Source: Hyphococcus luteus (GTDB lineage: Bacteria; Pseudomonadota; Alphaproteobacteria; Caulobacterales; Parvularculaceae). From it: DNA of 64,000 bases. Where the stretch lies: contig NZ_PJCH01000005.1 of assembly GCF_002943565.1 (NCBI RefSeq), forward strand, positions 930,001 through 994,000. The letters run 5' to 3'. The translations under genes and the position numbers were made by a program. The stretch's first letter is position 1. Each line of letters starts with the position of its first letter. The notes below the pieces were generated by a model. The model searched no databases. It saw only the letters and a list, made by a program, of their open reading frames with translations, and was not told the origin of the DNA. Shown piece after piece: positions 15,182 to 23,462 of the stretch.

Positions 15182-16114
15182 TCAGGCGGCGTTGGCGGCT
15201 CGCGTGCTGGCTTTCGGGTTGGAAAGCAGCATGACGCCCGAAACCGTCAGCACGAGCGCTAGCGCATGGGTGAGCCCGAACGGTTCGTTGAGAATGAGCG
15301 CGGCGGCGAGCGCCGTGGCGGCGGGACCGATCCCGCCGGTGGCGCTGGTCAGGCCCGGGCCGATGCGGGCGATGGCTTCGGCGATCATCAGCGCGGGGAG
15401 GACCGTGCAGGGGATGGCGAGAAAGAGCCCCGTCGCAAGAATCGCCGGGGACAGCGGCGCCGTTTCAAAAGCCGAAATGACAATGCTGTGAATGACGATG
15501 GGAACGGTTGCGGCGCTCATCGCGATGCTGATGAACAGCGGCGAGCCGAGTTTCCCGATGACCGGTTTGCTCGCCGTCACGTAGAAGGCGAAGAGGACGG
15601 CGGTGGCGAAAACGATTCCGGCGCCGAGCATGGCGTCGCTTCCGCCCAAGTCGAATTCCCGCAAGGCCAGCAGCGTCACCCCGCCATAGGACAGGATCAG
15701 CGCGACCGCATGGCGCCAGGTCACCCGGTCGCCATAAGCGATCCAGGCGAAGAGCGCGACGACGGTCGGATAAAGAAACAGGATCAGTCTTTCGAGCTGT
15801 GCGGAAATGAATTTGAGCCCCGTAAAGTCGAGCCAGGTGCACAGATAATAGCTGAGGACCCCGAGCGCGGCGGAGATCGCGATCAGCCGCTTTGTGGGTT
15901 TTACCTCCCGGCGCTTCGCCGACCGCCAGCCGATGATGAGAAAGAACGGCAGGGCGATCCCCATGCGCAAGGTCATCATCTGTTCGACGCCGGCGCCGAG
16001 CGAGAAGGCGATCTTCATCGCAACGCCCTTCAGGGAGAACAGCGCCGCCCCGCCGGCGGCGAGCGCCAGACCGGATGTGTGGCGGCCGAGAGGATTGCGA
16101 AAAAAGGCGGGCAT
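15182..16114 (-). CDS. DMT-superfamily (EamA) transporter
   Basis: The 310-residue protein has ten hydrophobic helices in two EamA repeats. Typical pieces are GLALAAGGAALFSLKGVAMK at helix 1 and YLCTWLDFTGLKFISAQLERLI at the end of repeat one, with IGPAATALAAALILNEPFGL near helix 9. Family members export amino acids, nucleotides or other metabolites, and the substrate is not predictable. It is 54 bases downstream of the acyl-CoA dehydrogenase stop on the same strand. Confidence 0.9.
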   Translation of the reverse strand: MPAFFRNPLGRHTSGLALAAGGAALFSLKGVAMKIAFSLGAGVEQMMTLRMGIALPFFLIIGWRSAKRREVKPTKRLIAISAALGVLSYYLCTWLDFTGLKFISAQLERLILFLYPTVVALFAWIAYGDRVTWRHAVALILSYGGVTLLALREFDLGGSDAMLGAGIVFATAVLFAFYVTASKPVIGKLGSPLFISIAMSAATVPIVIHSIVISAFETAPLSPAILATGLFLAIPCTVLPALMIAEAIARIGPGLTSATGGIGPAATALAAALILNEPFGLTHALALVLTVSGVMLLSNPKASTRAANAA

Positions 16115-16168
16115 GGGCGGCGGCTTATCGGCTTTTCAAAGCTGCCGCAATCGCTCTTGCTTTTGCCG

Positions 16169-17395
16169 TTACCGCGCCGCGTTCGAATGTTTCTTGAATT
16201 CGAGCCTTGAGATCGCGCGGCAATGGACTTCGTCGGGACCGTCGGCGAGGCGCAGGGTGCGGATGCCGGAATAAATCTGCGCAAGGCCGAAATCGGTGGT
16301 GACGCCCGCCCCGCCATGGGCCTGGATCGCGTCGTCGATGACTTTCAGCGCCATGCGCGGCGCGGCGACCTTGATCATGGCGATTTCCCCTTGCGCGACC
16401 TTGTTGCCGACGGTGTCCATCATCCAGGCGGCCTTCAGCGTTAAGAGGCGCGCCATTTCGATGTCGATGCGCGCTTCGGCGACCCGCTGCTCCCAGATCG
16501 AATGTTTGAAAATCGGCTTGCCGAAAGCCTCACGCGTCAAAAGCCGTTTCACCATTTTCTCGAGCGCGACTTCCGCCGCGCCGATGGTGCGCATGCAGTG
16601 ATGAATGCGGCCCGGTCCGAGGCGTCCTTGCGCGATTTCGAAACCGCGCCCCTCGCCGAGAATAAGGTTCTCTTTCGGCACGCGCACATTATCGAGCTCG
16701 ACCTCCATATGTCCATGGGGCGCGTCGTCATAACCGAAGACCGGCAGGTGTCGCAGGATTTTAACGCCCGGCGCGTCGGCGGGGACGAGAATTTGCGATT
16801 GTTGCACATGGCGCTCGGCGCTCTTGTCGGTCTTGCCCATGACGATAAAGATCTTGCAGCGCGGATCGCCCGCGCCCGACGACCACCATTTGCGCCCGTT
16901 GATGACATAATGGTCGCCGTCGCGGGTGATCTCGGTTTCGATATTGGTGGCGTCGGAGGAGGCGACGGCGGGCTCGGTCATGAGAAAAGCGGAGCGGATT
17001 TTCCCGTCGAGGAGCGGGACCAGCCATTGCTCTTGCTGCTCCGGCGAGCCGTATTTCATCAGCACTTCCATATTGCCGGTGTCCGGCGCCGCGCAGTTGA
17101 ACACCTCCGGCGCGATGTGACAGCGCCCCATCTGTTCGGCGAGCGGCGCATAATCGGCGTTGGATAGGCCGGGGCCCCATTTCGGATCGGGGTGGAACAA
17201 ATTCCACAGGCCTTCCGCCTTCGCCTTGTCTTTCAGCTCTTCGATGATCGGCGGGACTTTCCAGCGGCCTTCGCCGGGGCCGAATTCCGCATGCTGACGT
17301 TCGTAGATTTCGTTTCCTTCATAGACGTGGGCGTCCATGAAATCGGAAACGCGTTTCAGGTAATCCTTGCAGCGGTCGGAATAGGCGAAATCCAT
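16169..17395 (-). CDS. Acyl-CoA dehydrogenase family protein
   Basis: The 408-residue flavoenzyme shows the full acyl-CoA dehydrogenase layout: helical N-domain, FAD-binding beta domain ([33 protein letters not shown]), and helical C-domain with [40 protein letters not shown] and [19 protein letters not shown]. The last motif is typical of the ACAD10/11-like branch. An ATG at 17395 with AAGGAG 7 bases upstream is chosen; the open frame reaches further to 17602 without similarity. It would catalyse alpha,beta-dehydrogenation of an acyl-CoA with an electron-transfer flavoprotein. Chain length is unknown. Confidence 0.93.
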   Translation of the reverse strand: MDFAYSDRCKDYLKRVSDFMDAHVYEGNEIYERQHAEFGPGEGRWKVPPIIEELKDKAKAEGLWNLFHPDPKWGPGLSNADYAPLAEQMGRCHIAPEVFNCAAPDTGNMEVLMKYGSPEQQEQWLVPLLDGKIRSAFLMTEPAVASSDATNIETEITRDGDHYVINGRKWWSSGAGDPRCKIFIVMGKTDKSAERHVQQSQILVPADAPGVKILRHLPVFGYDDAPHGHMEVELDNVRVPKENLILGEGRGFEIAQGRLGPGRIHHCMRTIGAAEVALEKMVKRLLTREAFGKPIFKHSIWEQRVAEARIDIEMARLLTLKAAWMMDTVGNKVAQGEIAMIKVAAPRMALKVIDDAIQAHGGAGVTTDFGLAQIYSGIRTLRLADGPDEVHCRAISRLEFKKHSNAAR

Positions 17396-17552
17396 CGGGG
17401 AGGCTCCTTCTTTTGCGGCGCATCTTGGGGAAAAGCTAAAGGAAAGAAAAGCGCGGCGTGCAGTGCGGGGGGCGCGGCAAAGAGCGCGCCGCTGGCGGCC
17501 CCGGGCGAACGGGATATAGTCGGTTCCGCCATAACCAATGGGGAGAGCGACT

Positions 17553-18371
17553 ATGGCCAAAATCCTGTCTTTTCTGTCTTGGAATGTGGAGCATTTCAGC
17601 AACAGCCAGTCCCGCGTCGAGCTTGTGGTCGAGGCGATTGCGGCGAAGAAGCCGGACGTCTTTGCGCTTTACGAAGTGAAGGGCAAAGCGGTTTTCGCGG
17701 CCATGCAGGAAAAAATGCCGAACTACAATATCTCCATCACCGAAAGCGAAAGCGTCGTGGAGATTCTTGTGGGCGTGCGCAACAGCCTTTCGAGCTTCGT
17801 CACCCAGCGCAACGAACTGCAATCGAAAACGCCCACCTTGCGGCCCGGGGCGCTCGCAACCATCACCAAGAATGACGAGGTTTACAGTTTCCTGTTCCTC
17901 CACCTTAAAAGTTTCGCCGACCCGCGCGACTGGGGTTTGCGCGACGACATGCTGCAACATGTCTGCAGTCTGAAACGCAAGATTGAAAGAAGCCTGGATG
18001 GAGACAAAAAGGCGAATTTCATCGCGCTCGGCGATCTCAACACCATGGGCATGAGCGCGGCCTATAACAACGATTTGGATATCGACGGCGCGAAGGAGCT
18101 CGATTATATCGACAACCGGCTCACCGCATCAGTGAACGGCATGCGGCGACTGGCGAAGAGCTATGAAGCGACATGGTGGAACGGCAAGTCGAACTGGCAG
18201 CCGTCCAATCTCGACCATGTGCTCGCCGCCGACCATTTAAAGTTCAAAAAGTTCGGGACTGCGGAGGTCGAAGTTTCGGGTTGGGTCGATGAAGCAACGA
18301 CGGCCGCCAGGAAAAACTGGATCGCCAAGCATTCCGATCACTGCATGCTTTACGGCGAAGTCAGGAGCTAG
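17553..18371 (+). CDS. Endonuclease/exonuclease/phosphatase family protein
   Basis: The 272-residue protein has the EEP fold motifs: SWNVEHF near the start (Asn), FALYEVKG (metal-binding Glu), ALGDLNTMG (Asp/Asn), and a final [12 protein letters not shown] with the Asp-His pair. These are the residues of Mg2+-dependent DNase I-like phosphodiesterases. There is no signal peptide. The ATG at 17553 is favoured over 17538 because GGGGAGAG lies 5 bases upstream. It is divergent from the acyl-CoA dehydrogenase. Substrate unknown. Confidence 0.87.
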   Translation: MAKILSFLSWNVEHFSNSQSRVELVVEAIAAKKPDVFALYEVKGKAVFAAMQEKMPNYNISITESESVVEILVGVRNSLSSFVTQRNELQSKTPTLRPGALATITKNDEVYSFLFLHLKSFADPRDWGLRDDMLQHVCSLKRKIERSLDGDKKANFIALGDLNTMGMSAAYNNDLDIDGAKELDYIDNRLTASVNGMRRLAKSYEATWWNGKSNWQPSNLDHVLAADHLKFKKFGTAEVEVSGWVDEATTAARKNWIAKHSDHCMLYGEVRS

Positions 18372-18378
18372 GCGGGGT

Positions 18379-18831
18379 TTAGCGGCGCGCCTTGAAAAAG
18401 GCGCGCAGCATGTCGCCGGCTTCGTCGCCGAAGGGCCCTTCGGCGACTTCCGGGCGCCAGTGGCAGGTGGGCTGTTCGAAGTATTTCGGCCCGTGCCAGA
18501 CGGCGCCGCCTTTCGGATCGCTTGCCGCAATCACGAGCCGTTTGACGCGCGCGATGGAGATCGCGCCGGCGCACATGGCGCAGGGCTCAAGCGTCACATA
18601 AAGCGTCGTCTCGGGAAGGCGGTAATTGCTGGTTCTGGCGGCGGCTTTGCGCAAGGTCCGGATTTCCGCATGGCCCGTGGGGTCGTGCGACGCGATCGGC
18701 GCATTGCCCGCCGCGGCGAGGATTTCGCCTGCAGCGCTGACAAGCACCGCGCCGATAGGCGCTTCGCCGGCTTCGCCAGCTTGGCGCGCCTCGTCGAGCG
18801 CGCGGGCCATGAATGTCTGATCGTCGCTCAC
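18379..18831 (-). CDS. tadA: tRNA-specific adenosine deaminase TadA
   Basis: The 150-residue cytidine-deaminase-fold enzyme has zinc ligands His54 (in GHAEI, with catalytic Glu56), Cys84 and Cys87 (in EPCAMCAGA). It contains APIGAVLV, ASHDPTGHAE and SNYRLPETTLYVTLEPC, the TadA pattern. It converts A34 of tRNA-Arg(ACG) to inosine. The start appears to be GTG at 18831. In many alphaproteobacteria tadA and the rluB-type gene are divergent neighbours; here a methyltransferase gene lies between them. Confidence 0.92.
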   Translation of the reverse strand: MSDDQTFMARALDEARQAGEAGEAPIGAVLVSAAGEILAAAGNAPIASHDPTGHAEIRTLRKAAARTSNYRLPETTLYVTLEPCAMCAGAISIARVKRLVIAASDPKGGAVWHGPKYFEQPTCHWRPEVAEGPFGDEAGDMLRAFFKARR

Positions 18832-18842
18832 GGAAAAGGCTT

Positions 18843-19595
18843 TTACGCCGCCGCTTTCGGTTGCGCCAGCGCTGCGGCGGCTTCCGGCTTTTCCGCAAGG
18901 CAGAAAGCCGAGACGCCGGCGAGGCGGTTAAAGGGGAAGAGCGTCAGGCGCTCCACATCGTGCACGGCGATGAGCGCGCTGTTGAGCCAGTCGGGCGCGG
19001 GCTTCAACTGGCTCGCCTGCGCCGGGCCGTCCGGCTTTTTCTCCGCCAGGCGCATGGCGGCGACGGCGGGAAAAAGGAGGCCGAAGAAATAACGCATTTT
19101 GACCGGCGCCAGCCCCGCCGCTTCCACGGCGCGTTTCAGGCTCTCCAGGGTGTAGCGGCGGCGATGCTCGAGAAACTCGTCATGGGAGGACCAGAGAAAC
19201 TGGAAAGCCGGGACCGAGATGAGGAATCGCGTTCCCGGCGCGGCTTTGTCGGCGTAGTCGCGCATCAGCGCGACATCGTCGTCCACATGCTCGATGACGT
19301 CGATCATCAGGACCGTATCGGCTTCGACCTTGTCGACACACCGGACATAGGAAATATTGTCCGTCGCGCGCCGGCCGAGAAATTCGTCTTCGTAATTGGG
19401 ATCGACGCAAACCGCGCTGTCGGCAAAGCCGTCGGCGACCAGCATTTTGGAGAAAACCCCGGAGCCGGCGCCCACATCGAGGAGCGCGGCGCCCGTTTTG
19501 CGGCCGAGAAGGCCGTGGAGCGCGCGGCCTTTGGCGATATAATACCAATGGGCGCCCGGATCGCCGCCAATCGCCTTTTCCTCTTTGAGATCCAT
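18843..19595 (-). CDS. Class I SAM-dependent methyltransferase
   Basis: The 250-residue protein starts MDLKEEKAIGGDPGAHWYY and has the SAM-binding GAALLDVGAGSGVFSK loop, an acidic VCVDPNY, then MIDVIEHVDDDVALMRDY (motif IV) and GTRFLISVPAFQFLWS (motif V). The sequence around SSHDEFLEHRRRYTLESL is common in methyltransferases linked to polysaccharide or lipid modification. The ATG at 19595 is preferred to a TTG at 19628. It lies 11 bases before tadA on the same strand, and the promoter region is shared with rluB. Substrate unknown. Confidence 0.87.
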   Translation of the reverse strand: MDLKEEKAIGGDPGAHWYYIAKGRALHGLLGRKTGAALLDVGAGSGVFSKMLVADGFADSAVCVDPNYEDEFLGRRATDNISYVRCVDKVEADTVLMIDVIEHVDDDVALMRDYADKAAPGTRFLISVPAFQFLWSSHDEFLEHRRRYTLESLKRAVEAAGLAPVKMRYFFGLLFPAVAAMRLAEKKPDGPAQASQLKPAPDWLNSALIAVHDVERLTLFPFNRLAGVSAFCLAEKPEAAAALAQPKAAA

Positions 19596-19657
19596 TATGC
19601 TATCGCCTTGTTTTGCGGCTTCTATCAAAGGCCGGTGATTTTAAGGACTGTTTAACG

Positions 19658-20428
19658 ATGGCGGAAAAGAGCGGCGAAGGAAAGCTCGGGGGCGAGGGCG
19701 AACGCATTGCGAAATTTCTCGCGCGCGCCGGCGTCGCCTCGCGCCGGGACGCTGAAAAGCTCATTGAGCAGGGCATCGTCACGGTCGACGGCAAGATTTT
19801 AACGACGCCAGCCTTTAAGGTGACGCCGGAGATGGAGGTCCGCGTCGATGGAACCCGGGTCGGCAAGCCGGACGCCCCGCGCCTGTGGCGCTATCACAAG
19901 CCGGACGGGCTGGTGACCACGCATAAAGATCCGCAAGGAAGACCGACGGTATTCGAGGCGCTCCAGGGCCGCCTGCCGCGGGTCATCTCCGTGGGGCGTC
20001 TCGACCTCACGACCGAAGGGCTTTTGCTGTTGACCAATTCCGGTGCGCTCGCCCGGCGGCTCGAACTGCCGTCCACGGGCTGGACCCGGCGCTATCGCGT
20101 GCGCGCCTTTGGCAAGGTGACGCAAAGCCAGCTCGACAGTTTGAAAGACGGCGTGGAGATTGACGGCGTTCAATACGGGCCCGTGCGCGCGACGCTCGAC
20201 CAGACGCAGGGCGGCAATGTCTGGATCACCTTGTCGATCAATGAAGGCAAGAACCGCGAAGTGCGGAACCTCATGCGCCATCTCGGGCTTCAGGTGAACC
20301 GGCTCATTCGCACCGCCTACGGACCGTTCCAGCTCGGCAAGCTGGCGAAAGACACAGTGGAAGAAGTGCCGGGCAAGCAGTTGAAAGAACAACTTGGCAA
20401 GAAAATCTGCGAGGAAATCGGGCTGTGA
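19658..20428 (+). CDS. rluB: 23S rRNA pseudouridine synthase, RluB-type
   Basis: The 256-residue enzyme has an N-terminal S4 RNA-binding domain (ERIAKFLARAGVASRRDAEK, then IVTVDGKIL) and an RsuA-type catalytic domain with YHKPDGLVTTHKDPQGRPTV and the active-site SVGRLDLTTEGLLLLTNSG (catalytic Asp in GRLD). The C-terminal NEGKNREVRNLMRHLGLQVN fits RluB/RluE rather than RsuA. E. coli RluB acts on U2605 of 23S rRNA. The ATG at 19658 has AAGGA about 10 bases upstream. Its stop overlaps the next start (GTGA). Confidence 0.9.
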   Translation: MAEKSGEGKLGGEGERIAKFLARAGVASRRDAEKLIEQGIVTVDGKILTTPAFKVTPEMEVRVDGTRVGKPDAPRLWRYHKPDGLVTTHKDPQGRPTVFEALQGRLPRVISVGRLDLTTEGLLLLTNSGALARRLELPSTGWTRRYRVRAFGKVTQSQLDSLKDGVEIDGVQYGPVRATLDQTQGGNVWITLSINEGKNREVRNLMRHLGLQVNRLIRTAYGPFQLGKLAKDTVEEVPGKQLKEQLGKKICEEIGL

Positions 20429-20616
20429 CGAAGGTCGTCAACCTCAATAATTTCCGCAAAAAGAAGTCCCGCGCCGAAAAGGAAAAGCAGGCGGAAGAAA
20501 ACCGCGCCAAATTCGGGCGGACGAAAGCGGAAAAGAAAACGTCGAAGGCGGAAGAAGACCGCGCCCGGCGCCGTCTCGACGAGCATGAAGCCGCCGAAGA
20601 CGACAAAAAAGATTGA
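20425..20616 (+). CDS. DUF4169 family protein
   Basis: This 63-residue protein begins (GTG start) with TKVVNLNNFRKKKSRAEKEK and is almost wholly charged: Lys, Arg, Glu. The NLNxFRKxxxRAEK opening and the FGRTKAEK segment are the hallmark of the small DUF4169 proteins found across alphaproteobacteria. No function is known. It overlaps the rluB stop by 4 bases, so translation is probably coupled. Confidence 0.87.
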   Translation: MTKVVNLNNFRKKKSRAEKEKQAEENRAKFGRTKAEKKTSKAEEDRARRRLDEHEAAEDDKKD

Positions 20617-20660
20617 TCCCGCTCGCGGAAACTATCGTTGCGCGCTACTGTTTGCGGCCT

Positions 20661-21590
20661 ATGGGGAAAGAGGTCTCCAGCCAGAGCGAAAACTATCCAA
20701 GGCTCGCCTTTCTGAGGCTTCAGGCGCGTCACTGGAAGCGCCTGCCGGGACGGGTCGTCTCGCAGATCAACAATGACCGCCTGGGGCTCACCGCGGCGGG
20801 GATCGCCTTTTACGCTCTGCTTGCGATTTTTCCGGGGCTCGCCGCAGTGGTCTCGCTCTGGGGGCTTTTTGCCGATCCCGCGACCATCTCCGAAGAGATT
20901 TCAAGCTTTTCCGCGATCCTGCCCGCCGAGGTGGCGCGCGCGCTGCGCGCCCAGGCGGCGGAAGTGGCGCGAAGCGATGACGGCGCGGTCGGCGCGGCGC
21001 TGATCTTTTCTCTTGGCCTCACGATCTTCAGCGCCTCGCGCGCGCTCAAGGCGATCATGCAGGCGCTCAACATCGTCTACAACGAACAGGAAACGCGCGG
21101 CTTTTTATGGTTCAACGTTCAGGCTTACGCCATGACTTTCGCCGTGGCCGTGGGCTTCATCACGGCGCTGGCGGCGGTCGCGGTCCTGCCGATCCTGTTC
21201 GGGCTCGTCGGGCTCAATTCGTTTCTTGAACCGGTCATCGGCTATGCGCGCTGGCCGATCCTGTTTGTCGGCGGCTGGTTCGGCATCGCCGCGCTTTATA
21301 AATTCGCGCCCGCCCGGCAAAGCCCGGGCTGGCAATGGCTGAGCCCCGGCGCCGGCGCGGCGGTGATCTTATGGATCGTCGCTTCGGTGCTGTTCTCCGT
21401 CTACGTCCAGAATTTCGCCAACTACAACGAGACTTACGGCTCCATCGGCGCCGTGGTCGTGTTGCTGATGTGGTTCTGGGTGTCGGCTTTCGTGTTTCTG
21501 GTGGGCGCCGAAATCGACTCGGAAATCGAGCAGGAGGCGCATATGCGCCCCCAGCGTCCGGACCCGGAAGAGGGCGCGCCGCCGAACTGA
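20661..21590 (+). CDS. YihY/BrkB family inner-membrane protein
   Basis: The protein of about 309 residues has six helices and the family signatures GLTAAGIAFYALLAIFPGLA, RALKAIMQALNIVYNEQETR and a C-terminal ETYGSIGAVVVLLMWFWVSA. A TTG at 20613 overlapping the DUF4169 stop gives a longer 325-residue form; the ATG at 20661 is chosen but neither has a strong ribosome-binding site. Homologues were once labelled RNase BN, wrongly; function remains unclear. It probably shares a transcript with rluB and DUF4169. Confidence 0.9.
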   Translation: MGKEVSSQSENYPRLAFLRLQARHWKRLPGRVVSQINNDRLGLTAAGIAFYALLAIFPGLAAVVSLWGLFADPATISEEISSFSAILPAEVARALRAQAAEVARSDDGAVGAALIFSLGLTIFSASRALKAIMQALNIVYNEQETRGFLWFNVQAYAMTFAVAVGFITALAAVAVLPILFGLVGLNSFLEPVIGYARWPILFVGGWFGIAALYKFAPARQSPGWQWLSPGAGAAVILWIVASVLFSVYVQNFANYNETYGSIGAVVVLLMWFWVSAFVFLVGAEIDSEIEQEAHMRPQRPDPEEGAPPN

Positions 21591-21616
21591 GACCGGCCGT
21601 TTAAACGGGAAAGCCG

Positions 21617-22537
21617 TTAAAGCGCTTCGGCCGCGTCCGCCGTTTGCTGGCGGGCGTCCTTGTCCATGCGCTTCATCGCCTTTTGCAGTTTTTCGAACGC
21701 CCGCACCTCAATCTGGCGCACACGCTCGCGGGAGACGCCGTATTCCTGAGACAGCTCTTCCAGGGTCGAAGGATCGTCCTTGAGGCGCCGCTCGGTGAGA
21801 ATGTGCTGCTCACGCTCGTTCAGCGTCGCAAGCGCCTGTTCAAGCAGTCCCATGCGCATGTCGTACTCGTCTTCATTGGCGAGTTTGGCTTCCGGATTGA
21901 CGGCGTTTTCGTCCACCAGCCAGTCCTGCCATTCGCCGCCGCCCTCGGCGTCTTTGCCCATGGGCGCGTTGAGCGAGGCCTCCCCGCCCGACATGCGCCG
22001 GTTCATGGAGATGACGTCGTCATTGGTGACGCCGAGCTTGGTGGCGATATGCTCGACCTGTTCGGCGTTCAGATCGCCTTCGTCCACGGCGTCGATCTGG
22101 CCCTTGAGTTTCCGGAGGTTGAAGAAGAGCTTTTTCTGCGCCGCGGTGGTGCCGATTTTCACGAGGCTCCACGAGCGCAGGATATATTCCTGGATCGAGG
22201 CGCGGATCCACCACATGGCATAGGTGGCGAGACGGAAGCCCTTGTCCGGGTCGAAGCGCTTGACCGCCTGCATCAGGCCCACATTGCCTTCGGAAATCAC
22301 TTCGCCGATGGGCAGGCCGTAGCCGCGATAGCCCATGGCGATCTTGGCGACGAGCCGCAGGTGAGAGGTGATCAGCTTCTGCGCGGCGTCCGCGTCTTCA
22401 TGCTCGGCGAAGCGTTTCGCCAGCATGTATTCCTCGTCCTTTTCCAGCATCGGGAATTTGCGGATTTCGGCGAGGTAGCGCGACAGACTGCCTTCCGGCG
22501 TCAGCGCGCCTGGCGTGGTGGTTAAAGCATTGCTCAT
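21617..22537 (-). CDS. rpoH: RNA polymerase sigma-32 factor RpoH
   Basis: The 306-residue protein is a heat-shock sigma factor. Region 2 includes LITSHLRLVAKIAMGYRGYG, EGNVGLMQAVKRFDP and RLATYAMWWIRASIQEYILR. Then comes the RpoH box AAQKKLFFNLRKLK, which separates it from RpoD-type factors. Region 4.2 ends GVSRERVRQIEVRAFEKL, the -35 recognition helix-turn-helix. It directs transcription of chaperone and protease genes. Several alphaproteobacteria have two rpoH copies; which one this is cannot be told. It converges with the YihY gene. Confidence 0.96.
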   Translation of the reverse strand: MSNALTTTPGALTPEGSLSRYLAEIRKFPMLEKDEEYMLAKRFAEHEDADAAQKLITSHLRLVAKIAMGYRGYGLPIGEVISEGNVGLMQAVKRFDPDKGFRLATYAMWWIRASIQEYILRSWSLVKIGTTAAQKKLFFNLRKLKGQIDAVDEGDLNAEQVEHIATKLGVTNDDVISMNRRMSGGEASLNAPMGKDAEGGGEWQDWLVDENAVNPEAKLANEDEYDMRMGLLEQALATLNEREQHILTERRLKDDPSTLEELSQEYGVSRERVRQIEVRAFEKLQKAMKRMDKDARQQTADAAEAL

Positions 22538-22856
22538 AGCGCATCTCTCCAGTACGCCCGGTCTAAAGCATCGTCAGACACAACAGGGCGCGTCTCAAAT
22601 AACAGGTCCGATTGAGGCTGTCGCGGTCAGGAAGTCCCCAAGAGGCGCCTCTTTTCGGGCGCTTGCTATCCTCATATAGGGACACCATGCGCGAGCCCCA
22701 AGGGGCCGCTTTCTATCTTGTTGGAATAACACGGATTTTCGGCCAAAATGCGGCCGATGACCAGTCAATTTCGCGTGACGGGACGCCTTGTCGCGGCGAA
22801 TTGAACGGATCCTGGTCCATCCCTAAATATATAGGGTAGCGATAAAAGGGCGGATT
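22538..22856. other. Intergenic region between rpoH and L,D-transpeptidase gene
   Basis: These 319 bases hold two divergent promoters. The clearest structure is CCCTA-AATATA-TAGGG at 22821-22836, an inverted repeat whose AT core could be the -10 region of the transpeptidase gene, 20 bases before its ribosome-binding site. No gene is recognised. A short ATG frame at 22612 has no family resemblance. Confidence 0.45.
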
Positions 22857-23462
22857 TTGACGATTGATCGCCGGACATTGATGACGGGCGGCGCAGCGGT
22901 TCTGGCCGCGGTCGGGGGGCTTGGCGCAATGCCGGCCGCCGCGAAAGCGGCGCCGTCGGGGAAAGAATTCGCCGCGTTCGCGCAACGGCTTGTGGCGCAG
23001 AATGCGGGCCGCATTTCGCTGACCGACCGGGTCGGCGTTGTCGATTACGCCGCGCCGTCCTGGCGTCCGCGCTTTTACCTTGTGGATATGATCAGCGGCG
23101 AGGTGTCGTCTTATCTCGTTTCGCATGGACGCGGTTCGGACCCTGGCCACACAGGCTGGCTGCAACGTTTTTCCAATAAAATCGGATCGAACGCCTCCTC
23201 CGGCGGCGCCTATCGCACCGGCGCGAACTATGTCGGCAAGCACGGGCCCTCGATGCGGCTCGACGGGCTCGACCCGGAAAATTCGAACGCCAGAAGGCGC
23301 GCCATTGTCGTCCACGCCGCCTGGTATGCGGCGCCGGACATGATCGACAAATACGGCAAGCTCGGCCGCAGCGAAGGTTGTTTCGCTTTCAGCGAAAAGG
23401 ACCGCCAGGAAGTGATGGCGCGGCTCGGCGAAGGACGTCTTCTCTACGCCGGCAAATTCTAA
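22857..23462 (+). CDS. Murein L,D-transpeptidase catalytic domain protein (YkuD_2 type)
   Basis: The 201-residue protein starts at a TTG preceded by AAAAGGGCGG, or possibly at the ATG at 22881. It has a short signal sequence (RRTLMTGGAAVLAAVGGLGA, with a twin arginine) and the YkuD_2 (PF13645) pattern. SHGRGSDPGH, a mid segment YVGKHGPSMRLDGLDP, IVVHAAWYA (the catalytic His) and GRSEGCFAF (the catalytic Cys) are all visible. Family members are periplasmic peptidoglycan enzymes. Its stop codon overlaps that of a second, unrelated L,D-transpeptidase by 4 bases. Confidence 0.88.
   Translation: MTIDRRTLMTGGAAVLAAVGGLGAMPAAAKAAPSGKEFAAFAQRLVAQNAGRISLTDRVGVVDYAAPSWRPRFYLVDMISGEVSSYLVSHGRGSDPGHTGWLQRFSNKIGSNASSGGAYRTGANYVGKHGPSMRLDGLDPENSNARRRAIVVHAAWYAAPDMIDKYGKLGRSEGCFAFSEKDRQEVMARLGEGRLLYAGKF

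Noticed and set aside
20613-20660. TTG start of the YihY gene overlapping the DUF4169 stop
   Set aside because: Possible, but no ribosome-binding site is seen and the added residues do not look conserved.
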